Assembly: GCA_009699165.1 (NCBI GenBank)
Contig: WLOR01000067.1
Location: forward strand, 1 to 7,896
Source: Actinomycetota bacterium
Lineage (GTDB): Bacteria; Actinomycetota; Actinomycetes; Nanopelagicales; Nanopelagicaceae
Length of the DNA: 7,896 nucleotides
Reading direction: 5' to 3'
Below, piece by piece: positions 1 to 6,737 of the stretch. Numbering within the stretch: position 1 is the stretch's first letter; each line of letters starts with the position of its first letter. Position numbers and translations under genes: made by a program. The notes under the pieces are model-generated. The model saw only the letters and a list, made by a program, of their open reading frames with translations, ran no database searches and was not told the DNA's origin.

Positions 1-120
1 ATCGGCTACGGTTACAGCGGGCATTTGAAATCTCCTTGGCTCAGCGAAAGGATAGTTGAACTTTCAACTACCAGCAACCTCAGAGATATTCTCCGAAACG
101 AGTCCAGCCTTTACGCTTAG
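1..120 (+). CDS. C-terminal end of an unrecognised protein (5' truncated by the window)
   Basis: Frame 1 is open from the first base to a TAG stop at 118-120, giving 39 residues that begin IGYGYSGHLKSPW and end NESSLYA. The other two forward frames hit stops early, at about 26-28 and 55-57. The stop lies 3 nt before the ATG of the VOC gene, which is the spacing expected for two genes on one transcript in this compact genome. The tail is mixed polar and hydrophobic, with no membrane segment and no motif I can name. I do not recognise the family. The tight junction and the preserved frame are the only support, so a chance open stretch cannot be excluded. Confidence 0.5.
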   Translation: MGYGYSGHLKSPWLSERIVELSTTSNLRDILRNESSLYA

Positions 121-123
121 TCA

Positions 124-498
124 ATGCTAAAAATTCAATGTCTAACTATCGATTGCCAGGATCCAGCCGCCCTCGCAGATTTCTGGGCACAGGTGCTCGA
201 TTGGAAGGTCGGCGAAGGCGCTACCAATAATGAGGCTTACATTGAGAAGAAACTAGAGCCGTCGCATGGTGATGGCTACCCAGATCTGCTCTTCATCAAA
301 ACTCCTGAGCACAAAATCTCAAAGAACAGGATGCATATCGATCTTCGACCAGAGGATCAATTGCTAGAAGTTGAACGCCTGGAAAAAATCGGCGCAACAC
401 GAATTGAGATTGGGCAGTCCAGTGACCCAGATACAACCTGGATTGTGATGGCAGATCCTGAAGGAAATGAGTTTTGCGTTCTTAAAGCTCTTAGTTAG
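124..498 (+). CDS. VOC family protein (glyoxalase-like domain)
   Basis: A 124-residue protein of the vicinal-oxygen-chelate fold, the usual length for one glyoxalase-like domain made of two beta-alpha-beta-beta-beta modules. The N-terminus (LTIDCQDPAALADFW, residues 7-21) is the typical opening strand and helix. 'RMHIDLRPED' (69-78) opens the second module, and 'MADPEGNEFCVL' (109-120) is the family's closing strand. H71 and E116 sit where metal ligands are found in metal-dependent members, but whether this one binds metal is not clear. Such proteins cover glyoxalases, extradiol dioxygenases, epimerases and drug-resistance proteins, so the substrate cannot be assigned. The start at 124 fits the family N-terminus. 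There is no Shine-Dalgarno; TACGCT at 112-117, 6 nt upstream, could be a leaderless-type -10 box, or translation may be coupled to the gene ending at 120. The stop overlaps that of convergent pntB. Confidence 0.88.
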   Translation: MLKIQCLTIDCQDPAALADFWAQVLDWKVGEGATNNEAYIEKKLEPSHGDGYPDLLFIKTPEHKISKNRMHIDLRPEDQLLEVERLEKIGATRIEIGQSSDPDTTWIVMADPEGNEFCVLKALS

Positions 499-509
499 AG
501 AGCTTTAAG
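481..509. terminator. Perfect 11-bp inverted repeat at convergent stops, likely bidirectional terminator
   Basis: CTTAAAGCTCT (481-491) is followed by the 7-nt loop TAGTTAG (492-498) and then the exact reverse complement AGAGCTTTAAG (499-509). The loop holds both stop codons: TAG of the VOC gene (496-498) and TAA of pntB (495-497 read on the minus strand). The two genes converge here with no spacer, so a hairpin in this place would end both transcripts. Neither side has a run of Ts after the stem, so it is not a textbook intrinsic terminator; U-less hairpins are often proposed as terminators in actinobacteria. That it works as one is inference. Confidence 0.6.
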
Positions 510-1886
510 TGCAGAAACAACTTTTGTAAGTGACGCCTTTGCATCACCGAACAAGAGCATTGTCTTTGGATCATACAAAAGCTCATTTTCGATTCCAGCA
601 AAACCTGGGCGCATCGAACGCTTCAAGAAAATTACATTGGCTGCGTTAGCAACTTTTAAAATCGGCATTCCATAGATTGGACATCCCGGCGTATTTTCCG
701 CTGCTGGGTTCACAACATCGTTAGCACCGATAACAATTGCAACATCGGTCTGACTAAAAGTTGGATTAATCTCATCCATCTCTTCTAATTGATCATATGG
801 AACATTTGCTTCGGCAAGTAGCACATTCATATGTCCTGGCATGCGTCCGGCAACTGGGTGAATTCCATAAGCAACATCGATGCCTTTAGAGATCATTAAG
901 TCTGCAAGTTCGCGCACTGTGTGTTGCGCCTGTGCCACAGCTAAACCAAAGCCTGGCACGATGACAACGCGACGTGCATAGTTCAGTAAGATCGCTACGT
1001 CATCAGGTGAACCCGAACGAACAGGTCGCTCTTCTGCAGTCCCGCTTGCATCTTGTGGCTTTGCTGTAAATGCACCAAACAAAGTTCCAAATAATGAACG
1101 TCCCATTGCTTCGGCCATAAGTCGAGTCAAGATTGTTCCTGATGCTCCCACCAAGGTGCCCGCGATAATAAGTAGTACTGAATCTAGAACGTAACCACTT
1201 GCTGCCACAGTTAAACCGGTGAAGGCGTTTAAAAGTGAGATAACAATAGGCACATCTGCGCCGCCAACTGGAAGCACAAAGAGCACACCAAAGAGAAGTG
1301 AAAGGCCAGCGAGCACTAAGAGTGGTGTCGTTCCAAGTGCAGCAACAACCCAGCCTCCAACGCCTATGACGCTGACCAATGTAGCTGCGATGATGAATCG
1401 ACCTGCAGGGAAAATCACTGGGCGAGTTGTCATAAGCTCTTGTAACTTCATGAAAGTAATAACAGATCCGCTAAATGACACGCAACCAACGATTACTGTG
1501 AATACTGTAAAGATAACTTCGGCCTTTGTTGCATGGCTACCAAGGTGAAGATATTCAACAATTGCAACTAGTGCAGCAGCGCCACCTCCAACACCATTAA
1601 ATAGTGCAACAAGTTGTGGCATCTGTGTCATCTCAACTTTACGTGCAGCTGGCACACCAACAGATAAGCCAATAATCATTGCACCTAAAATCCAGCCGAG
1701 GTTATTTAGTGGCAGTGATGAACCAGGATTTGCATAGAAGAAGACAACGAGTGTTGCCAACGTTGCACCAAAGGCACCGATTAAATTTCCTCGACGCGCA
1801 GTCTTAGGATGGGATAAGCCTTTAAGGGCCAAGATAAATGCGACACCTGCGGCGAGGCCGATCAGGTCATACAGTGTGCGGCTCAT
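495..1886 (-). CDS. pntB: NAD(P) transhydrogenase subunit beta (PntB)
   Basis: The 463-residue beta subunit of the proton-translocating transhydrogenase (E. coli PntB is 462), which couples proton flow to hydride transfer from NADH to NADP+. Residues 1-260 form about nine membrane helices (roughly 6-22, 34-51, 62-79, 91-113, 126-147, 163-184, 188-206, 211-232, 235-255). After a polar linker (about 275-300) comes the NADP(H)-binding domain dIII: IVPGFGLAVAQAQH (309-322), GIHPVAGRMPGHMNVLLAEA (341-360), IGANDVVNPA (386-395), KRSM (422-425) and LFGDAKAS (445-452). Asn220 aligns with E. coli Asn222 of the proton path, while E. coli His91 is replaced by Asn97. The start ATG overlaps the pntAB stop by one base (TAATG), and an AAAGGAAAG purine run lies just upstream. 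It is the last gene of the argF-pntAA-pntAB-pntB run. The C-terminal LKAL is also the end of E. coli PntB as I remember it. Confidence 0.97.
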   Translation of the reverse strand: MSRTLYDLIGLAAGVAFILALKGLSHPKTARRGNLIGAFGATLATLVVFFYANPGSSLPLNNLGWILGAMIIGLSVGVPAARKVEMTQMPQLVALFNGVGGGAAALVAIVEYLHLGSHATKAEVIFTVFTVIVGCVSFSGSVITFMKLQELMTTRPVIFPAGRFIIAATLVSVIGVGGWVVAALGTTPLLVLAGLSLLFGVLFVLPVGGADVPIVISLLNAFTGLTVAASGYVLDSVLLIIAGTLVGASGTILTRLMAEAMGRSLFGTLFGAFTAKPQDASGTAEERPVRSGSPDDVAILLNYARRVVIVPGFGLAVAQAQHTVRELADLMISKGIDVAYGIHPVAGRMPGHMNVLLAEANVPYDQLEEMDEINPTFSQTDVAIVIGANDVVNPAAENTPGCPIYGMPILKVANAANVIFLKRSMRPGFAGIENELLYDPKTMLLFGDAKASLTKVVSALKAL

Positions 1887-2164
1887 TATTTCTTTCCTTT
1901 GAACATTTCAAGCATTCGATCGGTGACAACGAAGCCGCCGACCATGTTGATAGTTGCTAAGACAATCGCAGCAACTGCAAGTCCGAGTTCGAGATTTGTT
2001 GAACTGTGATCGGCCACGATAATTGCACCAACCAAAATCACTCCATGGATTGCATTCGCACCAGACATCAGTGGAGTATGTAAAGTTGAGGAAACTTTTG
2101 ATACAACTTCAAAACCCACAAAGACAGCTAATACGAAGATCGAAATAATCGCTATCGGCTCCAT
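1886..2164 (-). CDS. pntAB: NAD(P) transhydrogenase subunit alpha, membrane part (PntAB / PntA2)
   Basis: A 92-residue membrane protein matching the C-terminal membrane segment (dII) of full-length PntA. This is the split-subunit form, as in Rhodospirillum rubrum and many actinobacteria. Three hydrophobic stretches lie at about 3-20, 38-52 and 58-80. The family signature KVSSTLHTPLMSGANAIHG (23-41), with the conserved LHTPLMS turn, is present. The subunit sits in the inner membrane between soluble PntAA and PntB and helps form the proton channel. It starts immediately after the pntAA stop (TAA then ATG, no spacer) and carries the strongest ribosome-binding site in the window. Its stop overlaps the pntB start by one base, so translation is probably coupled to keep the subunits in balance. 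Confidence 0.95.
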   Translation of the reverse strand: MEPIAIISIFVLAVFVGFEVVSKVSSTLHTPLMSGANAIHGVILVGAIIVADHSSTNLELGLAVAAIVLATINMVGGFVVTDRMLEMFKGKK

Positions 2165-3292
2165 TTACTTACCTCCTGCATTTCTACGGGCCCCATCGTG
2201 AGTAACCGCGGCCCCATTGATGATTTCATCCTCGAAGTTAATAGTGAATGCCACCTTGGCTTCATCTTTAGCCGGGGTAGTAAAGAGTGTTAATAGATTT
2301 ACAACGTTTCGTGAGTACAGGAACGATGCATGGAAAGGAAGCTGACTTGGCACATCTTTGCCACCCCAGATACGAACCCCACCCGATGTAGAGATAATCT
2401 CACCAGGCTTTGATCCCTCAACATTTCCACCAGTTTCAGCGGCCAAGTCAATGATGATTGTGCCGGGGGCCATTGAATCAATCATTGTCTGTGTCATCAG
2501 ACGTGGTGCTTGGCGACCAGGCACTGCGGCAGTTGTAATAACAACATGAGATTTTGCAATGTATGGAGTAAGAAGTGCTTGTTGTTGAGCTGCGCGATCT
2601 TCAGTCATCTCGCGTGCATAACCACCGGTTCCCTCAAGCGCTTCGAGTTCGAGTTCGATAAAAGTAGCGCCCATCGAACGAACTTCATCGGCAGATGCTG
2701 GACGAACGTCATATGCAGAAACAACTGCGCCCAATCGACGAGCAGTCGCAATTGCTTGTAAACCTGCAACACCTGCACCGAGTACTAATACTTGTGCTGG
2801 AGTAACAGTTCCTGCAGCAGTCATAAGCATTGGGAAGAAACGCGGTGATAGTTCGGCGCCTACAAGGGCTGCGCGATAGCCCGCACACAATGCCTGTGAT
2901 GAAAGCGCATCCATTGATTGAGCTCGCGAAATACGGGGAACTAATTCAAGAGAGAATGCAGTAACACCTGCCGAAGCCGCAGCATCAATTGAATCGACGG
3001 CAGTAACCGGTGACATAAAACTTATAGTTACCGCGCCTTTCTTCAACTTACCCATCTGGGCTGGCGTTAGAGGCTGCACTGAGAGAACGGCATCAGCGTC
3101 GCTGAGAACTTCACCGTTAGAGATCGTTGCACCAGCGCTTATGTAATCAGCATCTGTTGCTTGCGAATGTACTCCGGCACCAGATTCGATGACGACATCG
3201 AAACCTAGTCGAGTTAATTTATTAATGATGTCGGGAACAAGCGCCACGCGCTTTTCACCCTCACGAATTTCTTTAGGTACGGCTATGCGCAT
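2165..3292 (-). CDS. pntAA: NAD(P) transhydrogenase subunit alpha, soluble NAD(H)-binding part (PntAA / PntA1)
   Basis: The 375-residue soluble domain dI of the transhydrogenase, which binds NAD(H) as a dimer on the cytoplasmic face. E. coli PntA is about 510 residues because it carries the membrane part in the same chain. The order is: the alanine-dehydrogenase/PNT N-terminal signature VPKEIREGEKRVALVP (5-20); RISRAQSMDALSSQ (120-133) at the nucleotide site; Rossmann loop LGAGVAGLQAIATARRLGA (171-189); and acidic D195 in YDVRPA, which fits choice of NAD over NADP. The mobile loop GTGGYAREMTEDR (221-233) follows, then TTAAVPGRQAP (253-263) and DLAAETGGNVEGSKPGE (282-298). The mobile loop separates it from alanine dehydrogenase, as do the pnt neighbours. 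The ATG at 3290-3292 places VPKE five residues in, as is usual. No Shine-Dalgarno is seen. Only 10 nt separate it from the argF stop, so the two are probably co-transcribed. Confidence 0.97.
   Translation of the reverse strand: MRIAVPKEIREGEKRVALVPDIINKLTRLGFDVVIESGAGVHSQATDADYISAGATISNGEVLSDADAVLSVQPLTPAQMGKLKKGAVTISFMSPVTAVDSIDAAASAGVTAFSLELVPRISRAQSMDALSSQALCAGYRAALVGAELSPRFFPMLMTAAGTVTPAQVLVLGAGVAGLQAIATARRLGAVVSAYDVRPASADEVRSMGATFIELELEALEGTGGYAREMTEDRAAQQQALLTPYIAKSHVVITTAAVPGRQAPRLMTQTMIDSMAPGTIIIDLAAETGGNVEGSKPGEIISTSGGVRIWGGKDVPSQLPFHASFLYSRNVVNLLTLFTTPAKDEAKVAFTINFEDEIINGAAVTHDGARRNAGGK
2171..2177 (-). promoter_or_regulatory. Strong Shine-Dalgarno for pntAB, inside the end of pntAA
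   Basis: Read on the minus strand, AGGAGGT is followed by 6 nt (AAGTAA) and then the pntAB ATG. It is a near-perfect anti-16S match and sits in the last codons of pntAA (GGK and the stop). It stands out because most other starts in this window show weak or no Shine-Dalgarno, which suggests strong independent initiation on pntAB. Confidence 0.8.
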
Positions 3293-3302
3293 GCGGGAAA
3301 TA

Positions 3303-4247
3303 CTACTGGCTAGAGCCTTTCAGGTCACCTCTGACAAGGTGATACAACAGAGATTGAATCGTCGTACGTCGGTGAAAAGCCTCACGCCAGATAAGTGATT
3401 TTGTTCCGTCTATCACAGAGGCTTCGACCTCTTCTCCGCGATGTGCAGGTAAACAGTGCATGAACACTGAATCTTTTTGAGTAAGTGACATTAAATTTTC
3501 TGTGACTGCAAATGGTGAGAGTGCCAGCACTTTTTCATCTCGCTCGTCATCTGAATCACCCATCGACATCCAAACATCGGTATATAAAACACTTGCATCT
3601 TTTGCGGCAGCTTCTGGATCGTGAAGCGTTTCAATCTTTGCGCCACTTTGTAATGCGATTTTTTGTGCGACTTCAACGACTCGAGGATCTGGCGCCCATG
3701 CACCAGTTGGAGTTGCTGTGACAACATGCGCTCCCATGATTGCACCCATGAGCAACCAAGCATGGGACATATTATTTCCATCGCCTAAGTAGACAAATTT
3801 GCGACCAGATATATCTTTTCCAAACTGTTCGCGAATGGTCAACCAGTCGGCGAGCAACTGTGTTGGATGATCATCATCTGTAAGTGCGTTTATAACAGGA
3901 ATCGAAGCGCTAGCTCCCAACTCGTTAACATCGGACTGCGCAAAAGTTCGGATGATTAATGCACTGCAGTAGCCACTAATTATTCGAGCAGTATCAGCGA
4001 TTGTCTCTCCACGCCCTAATTGCAGTTCGTCGCCACGAATAAAGATTGGGGTTCCACCAAGGTGGGCAACTGCCGTCTCAGATGATAGGCGTGTACGTGT
4101 TGAAGGCTTGGTCATATAAATTGCAACTGTTTTATTGGCTAGCGCAGTGTTAGATCGGAGTGGATTAGCGGCAAATTCAGCGGCCGTGTCCAGGAGCAAC
4201 TCAACATCAGCGCGGCAGAGGTCTTGGGTTCGGAGTAAGTCCTTCAT
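3303..4247 (-). CDS. argF: Ornithine carbamoyltransferase
   Basis: A 314-residue enzyme of usual length for OTCase. It joins carbamoyl phosphate and ornithine to citrulline in cytoplasmic arginine synthesis. The carbamoyl-phosphate domain carries KPSTRTR (47-53), LQLGRGET (75-82) and DDHPTQLLADW (125-135). The ornithine domain carries GDGNNMSHAW (155-164), DVWMSMGD (224-231) and HCLPAHRGEEV (264-274) with catalytic C265. DVWxSMG and HCLPAHRG distinguish it from aspartate carbamoyltransferase (HPLPR). Two positions differ from common forms: after STRTR it reads LSSE instead of the frequent xSFE, and the C-terminal 'AENRxH' segment reads AFHRRT (290-295), keeping the arginine but losing E, N and H. 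The frame is intact, so this is divergence and not a frameshift. It stands apart from other arg genes and heads the run into pntAA (10 nt). A TAGAAT box 6 nt before the ATG suggests a leaderless message. Confidence 0.95.
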   Translation of the reverse strand: MKDLLRTQDLCRADVELLLDTAAEFAANPLRSNTALANKTVAIYMTKPSTRTRLSSETAVAHLGGTPIFIRGDELQLGRGETIADTARIISGYCSALIIRTFAQSDVNELGASASIPVINALTDDDHPTQLLADWLTIREQFGKDISGRKFVYLGDGNNMSHAWLLMGAIMGAHVVTATPTGAWAPDPRVVEVAQKIALQSGAKIETLHDPEAAAKDASVLYTDVWMSMGDSDDERDEKVLALSPFAVTENLMSLTQKDSVFMHCLPAHRGEEVEASVIDGTKSLIWREAFHRRTTIQSLLYHLVRGDLKGSSQ

Positions 4248-4253
4248 TTGCGA

Positions 4254-4259
4254 ATTCTA
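4254..4259 (-). promoter_or_regulatory. -10 box of a leaderless-type promoter for argF-pnt
   Basis: On the minus strand the sequence GGGTAGAATTCGCAA precedes the argF ATG. TAGAAT fits TANNNT and ends exactly 6 nt before the ATG, which puts the expected transcription start on the start codon. There is no Shine-Dalgarno before argF, consistent with a leaderless message. No clear -35 box is visible; the hexamer 17 nt upstream is TTCGGC. The whole divergent region between argF and DUF3039 is only 53 bp. Confidence 0.5.
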
Positions 4260-4284
4260 CCCGTAGTTTCACCGTCGCCGAAGG

Positions 4285-4290
4285 TATTCT
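4285..4290 (+). promoter_or_regulatory. Possible -10 box for the DUF3039-GH18-clpS-DUF2017 run
   Basis: TATTCT fits TANNNT and ends 10 nt before the DUF3039 ATG at 4301, which would leave a leader of only a few bases. No Shine-Dalgarno lies between them (TATCCACCTC) and no good -35 box was found. It is the best candidate because the divergent region is only 53 bp and must hold both promoters, but the match is weak. Confidence 0.3.
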
Positions 4291-4300
4291 TATCCACCTC

Positions 4301-4570
4301 ATGGGCATCTTTACAAAAGGCACGGTTGAGACGGAGTCAAGCACCGATCTCCTTACTAGACCTGTCCTGGAAGAAGATGACGGCGGACATGATCGATTTG
4401 CACACTATGTAAAGAAGGAGAAAATCGTTGAATCTGCCGTAACTGGCAAGGCGGTTAGAGCTCTGTGCGGTAAAAAATGGATTCCATCACGTGATCCTGA
4501 AAAATATCCTATCTGCCCAACATGTAAAGAGATTCATGCAGGTTTGAAAAATGAACCTGAAGATCAATAG
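4301..4570 (+). CDS. DUF3039 family protein (small actinobacterial zinc-ribbon-like protein)
   Basis: An 89-residue protein of unknown function that matches the actinobacterial DUF3039 family as I remember it. The conserved core runs HDRFAHYVKKEKIVESAVTG (30-49), then ALCGKKWIPSRDPEKYPICP (54-73), then TCKEIH (74-79). C56, C72 and C75, with H30, H35 or H79, could form a metal-binding ribbon; the CxxC at 72-75 is the clearest part. The first 28 residues are acidic and probably disordered. No signal peptide or membrane segment is present, so it is likely cytoplasmic. Its stop (TAG, 4568-4570) shares a base with the GTG start of the GH18 gene, so it heads the + strand run. From memory, DUF3039 genes lie near clpS and murI in other actinobacteria, but what the protein does is not known. 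Confidence 0.9.
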   Translation: MGIFTKGTVETESSTDLLTRPVLEEDDGGHDRFAHYVKKEKIVESAVTGKAVRALCGKKWIPSRDPEKYPICPTCKEIHAGLKNEPEDQ

Positions 4571-6426
4571 TGATGTCGCGAAAGCTCCGGATCGTAACTG
4601 CCATCGCTTTATGTGCAGTGACCTACATATTGCCAGCAGCTAGTGCATTAGAGAGCCAACCTCGCAGAATCGTAAGTGGATGGATTCCTTATTATTCAGT
4701 CAAGTCGGTTATACCTTTTATCAAGAAACTACCAAGTGCAACCGCCACTACACCTGGTGCGCCAGTCACTTGTGAAGCTAATGAATACTCACCGACTGAT
4801 ATAGCAACGCTGAACTCTTCGTATCTTTATACCAATAAGGATTTAATGAAAGAGATAATGCCCTTTTGGTACACGCTTAAAAGCCCAACTGTGATTCGTG
4901 ATGATTATGCAACGGGCAATCCATCATGGCCGATAGCAGATGCGCTTTGCTTGATACGTAAGACGGGTTTGAAAGTAATTCCTACTATTACAGACGGCAC
5001 GGACAAACTCGTTTTGGCAGGTTATTTAGCTAAGAGCGAAACGCGCTCAGCAATCGTTGCTTCAATAGTTGATTTAGTAAATAGAAATGGATTTGATGGA
5101 ATCGATCTGGATTTTGAGGGCTTTGCATTTGTAGATGCAAACACAACATGGGCAAAGACAGCGCCGAATTGGACTCTTTTCATCAAAGAGTTAAGTGGCA
5201 AATTACATGAAGCACAGAAAGTGCTTTCAGTAACTACACCCTATGCATTTAATCCAAGTGAAAAACAAAAGGGATACACGGTTTATGCATGGGCCGAAAT
5301 CGCATCCAGCATTGATCGCTTACGAATAATGACTTATGACTACTCTGTTGCAAAGCCTGGGCCAATTGGTCCCATTTCTTGGACGGAAAAAACTTTGCAG
5401 TATGCGATCAGCATCATGCCGGCTTCAAAGGTATTTATTGGTCTGCCTGGATACGGTCGTGACTGGATTACTTCAATCGTAGGTAACTGCCCTGTGAGCG
5501 CACCTCCTGGTATCTCGATGTCGGCAAAAGCAGCGACATTTAAGATGAGTTATGCGAGCACTAAGGCCACGATTGATCAAGCCACGCCTGTGTTTGATGA
5601 AAAAAATAGCGAGGTTACGTATTCATACGTAAAGAGTTTTAATGGACTGACTGCAAAAGGCGCGGCTACTTCATGCGCAGTATCACGAACAGTTTGGTAT
5701 CAGAATGATCGAAGTTATACCGAGCGCATGAATTTAGTCGCTAAGTACCAATTAGGTGGCTCAGCGCTCTGGACTTTAGGAATGGAGGATCCAAGTGCTA
5801 CGTTGGCAATGCGAAATGTTGCCTTAGCAATTGCTCCAGATGTGGTGCTGAATGCACTTACAGTTGAAAACGCAGATTCCGCAGTCATCGGATTTGGCGA
5901 TCTCTTTACTCTTAACGGGGTAATTACACTCAAAGATAAAACTCCAATTTCTGCTCTATCAGTATCGATTGAGATGAAACGCAGCGGCGAAAATTCATGG
6001 GCAAAGATTGCAGAGTCCACAACAGATGCAAACGGAGCAGTCCATGTTGCGGTAAGGCCAGCAAGGTCGGCAGCCTTTCGACTAACAACTTCAGGTACAT
6101 GGGAGCGCGCGGACTCAGTTAGCAATGAAAGCTTTGTAACAGTAAATCCAAGAGTCACAGTCCAATTTCCTGCATCTGTTAGTCATGGTGAACTCTTCAA
6201 AGTTAGCGGGACGCTATTGCCTCGCACAGCTGGCGCGCAGGCGCAGCTCCAAAGACTTCAAGGAGGAACGTGGCAAAATATCGGTGCAACTGTAGCCACA
6301 GATTCAGAGGGGGATTTTGTGCTGACAACATCTGAGCAATTGCGAGGGGTCTCAACCTTGCGAATTAACATCGTCAGCGCGTTGCAGAGCTCAATATCTG
6401 ACAAGTTTTCAATTGTGGTGCGCTAA
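4570..6426 (+). CDS. Secreted glycoside hydrolase family 18 protein with two C-terminal beta-sandwich-like repeats
   Basis: An exported 618-residue glycosidase. A Sec signal peptide is clear: MSRKLR, a hydrophobic core (about 8-21) and ASA before LESQ (cleavage near 26/27). The catalytic barrel spans about 34-420. It has the GH18 motif DGIDLDFE (176-183; acid E183), IMTYDYS (253-259), GLPGYGRDW (291-299) and [13 protein letters not shown] (396-408). GLPGYGRDW and the WTLGMEDP ending resemble YaaH-type peptidoglycan-lytic GH18 as much as chitinases, so the substrate is open (cell wall, chitin or other GlcNAc polymer). Residues about 425-525 and 526-618 look like two related beta-rich units, each with 'W..I' and 'T.[AS].G' turns and ending in F.V.V, probably binding or spacer domains. 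C68, C127, C307 and C369 could form disulfides. The start may be GTG 4570, sharing a base with the preceding stop, or ATG 4573 one codon later. clpS follows after 2 nt. Confidence 0.9.
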   Translation: MMSRKLRIVTAIALCAVTYILPAASALESQPRRIVSGWIPYYSVKSVIPFIKKLPSATATTPGAPVTCEANEYSPTDIATLNSSYLYTNKDLMKEIMPFWYTLKSPTVIRDDYATGNPSWPIADALCLIRKTGLKVIPTITDGTDKLVLAGYLAKSETRSAIVASIVDLVNRNGFDGIDLDFEGFAFVDANTTWAKTAPNWTLFIKELSGKLHEAQKVLSVTTPYAFNPSEKQKGYTVYAWAEIASSIDRLRIMTYDYSVAKPGPIGPISWTEKTLQYAISIMPASKVFIGLPGYGRDWITSIVGNCPVSAPPGISMSAKAATFKMSYASTKATIDQATPVFDEKNSEVTYSYVKSFNGLTAKGAATSCAVSRTVWYQNDRSYTERMNLVAKYQLGGSALWTLGMEDPSATLAMRNVALAIAPDVVLNALTVENADSAVIGFGDLFTLNGVITLKDKTPISALSVSIEMKRSGENSWAKIAESTTDANGAVHVAVRPARSAAFRLTTSGTWERADSVSNESFVTVNPRVTVQFPASVSHGELFKVSGTLLPRTAGAQAQLQRLQGGTWQNIGATVATDSEGDFVLTTSEQLRGVSTLRINIVSALQSSISDKFSIVVR

Positions 6427-6428
6427 AG

Positions 6429-6737
6429 ATGGTAAAACTTGATGAAGTCACCGATACGAAGATTGATGAGGCGCTTAAAGAGTTATTCAATAGCGATAAG
6501 CCATGGGTAACAATTGTTTGGGATGATCCAGTAAATCTAATGACGTATGTGACATACGTTTTGATGGAGCTCTTTGGGTTTTCACGGGAAAAAGCACATG
6601 AACTAATGATGCAAGTCCATACTCAGGGCAAAGCAGTTGTTTCAACTGGGAGCCGTGAAGAGATGGAGCATGATGTGGCTAGGTTGCATGAGTATGGCTT
6701 ATGGGCCACCTTGCAACGTGGAGACCAGGCGATATGA
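6429..6737 (+). CDS. clpS: ATP-dependent Clp protease adaptor ClpS
   Basis: A 102-residue adaptor that carries N-degron substrates (bulky hydrophobic N-termini) to the Clp unfoldase (ClpC in actinobacteria) for degradation by ClpP. The fold core starts at [17 protein letters not shown] (25-41) and continues to [20 protein letters not shown] (59-78), HDVARLH (81-87) and GLWATLQ (90-96). By alignment to E. coli ClpS from memory, D32, D33, M38 and H64 take the places of N34, D35, M40 and H66 of the amino-terminus pocket. D in the first position also occurs in the M. tuberculosis protein as I recall it. The 24-residue N-terminal arm is the flexible part that engages the unfoldase. The ATG is 2 nt after the GH18 stop with no Shine-Dalgarno, and the stop overlaps the DUF2017 start (ATGA), so translation is probably coupled on both sides. 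Confidence 0.95.
   Translation: MVKLDEVTDTKIDEALKELFNSDKPWVTIVWDDPVNLMTYVTYVLMELFGFSREKAHELMMQVHTQGKAVVSTGSREEMEHDVARLHEYGLWATLQRGDQAI

Noticed and set aside
1219..1548. 109-codon open frame on the + strand inside pntB
   Set aside because: It lies opposite conserved membrane helices of pntB, its translation is low-complexity T/S/P/A-rich, and it has no family look or start signal; it is a shadow of the real gene.
3345..3385. Frameshift near the argF C-terminus as the reason for the odd AFHRRT motif
   Set aside because: Residues on both sides (SLIWREA and IQSLLYHLV) are in the same frame and fit the family, so divergence explains it better.
3491..3781. 96-codon open frame on the - strand overlapping argF in another frame
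   Set aside because: argF motifs (DVWMSMG, GDGNN) lie across the same bases in the real frame, so this is a frame-shifted shadow.
5715..6158. 147-codon open frame on the - strand inside the GH18 gene
   Set aside because: Opposite a well-supported coding frame with GH18 motifs, with no recognisable motif or promoter; a shadow frame.
6701..6733. Upstream in-frame ATG extending DUF2017 by 11 residues
   Set aside because: It would overlap clpS by 37 nt and add residues ([10 protein letters not shown]) unlike the family; ATG 6734 gives the usual ATGA overlap.
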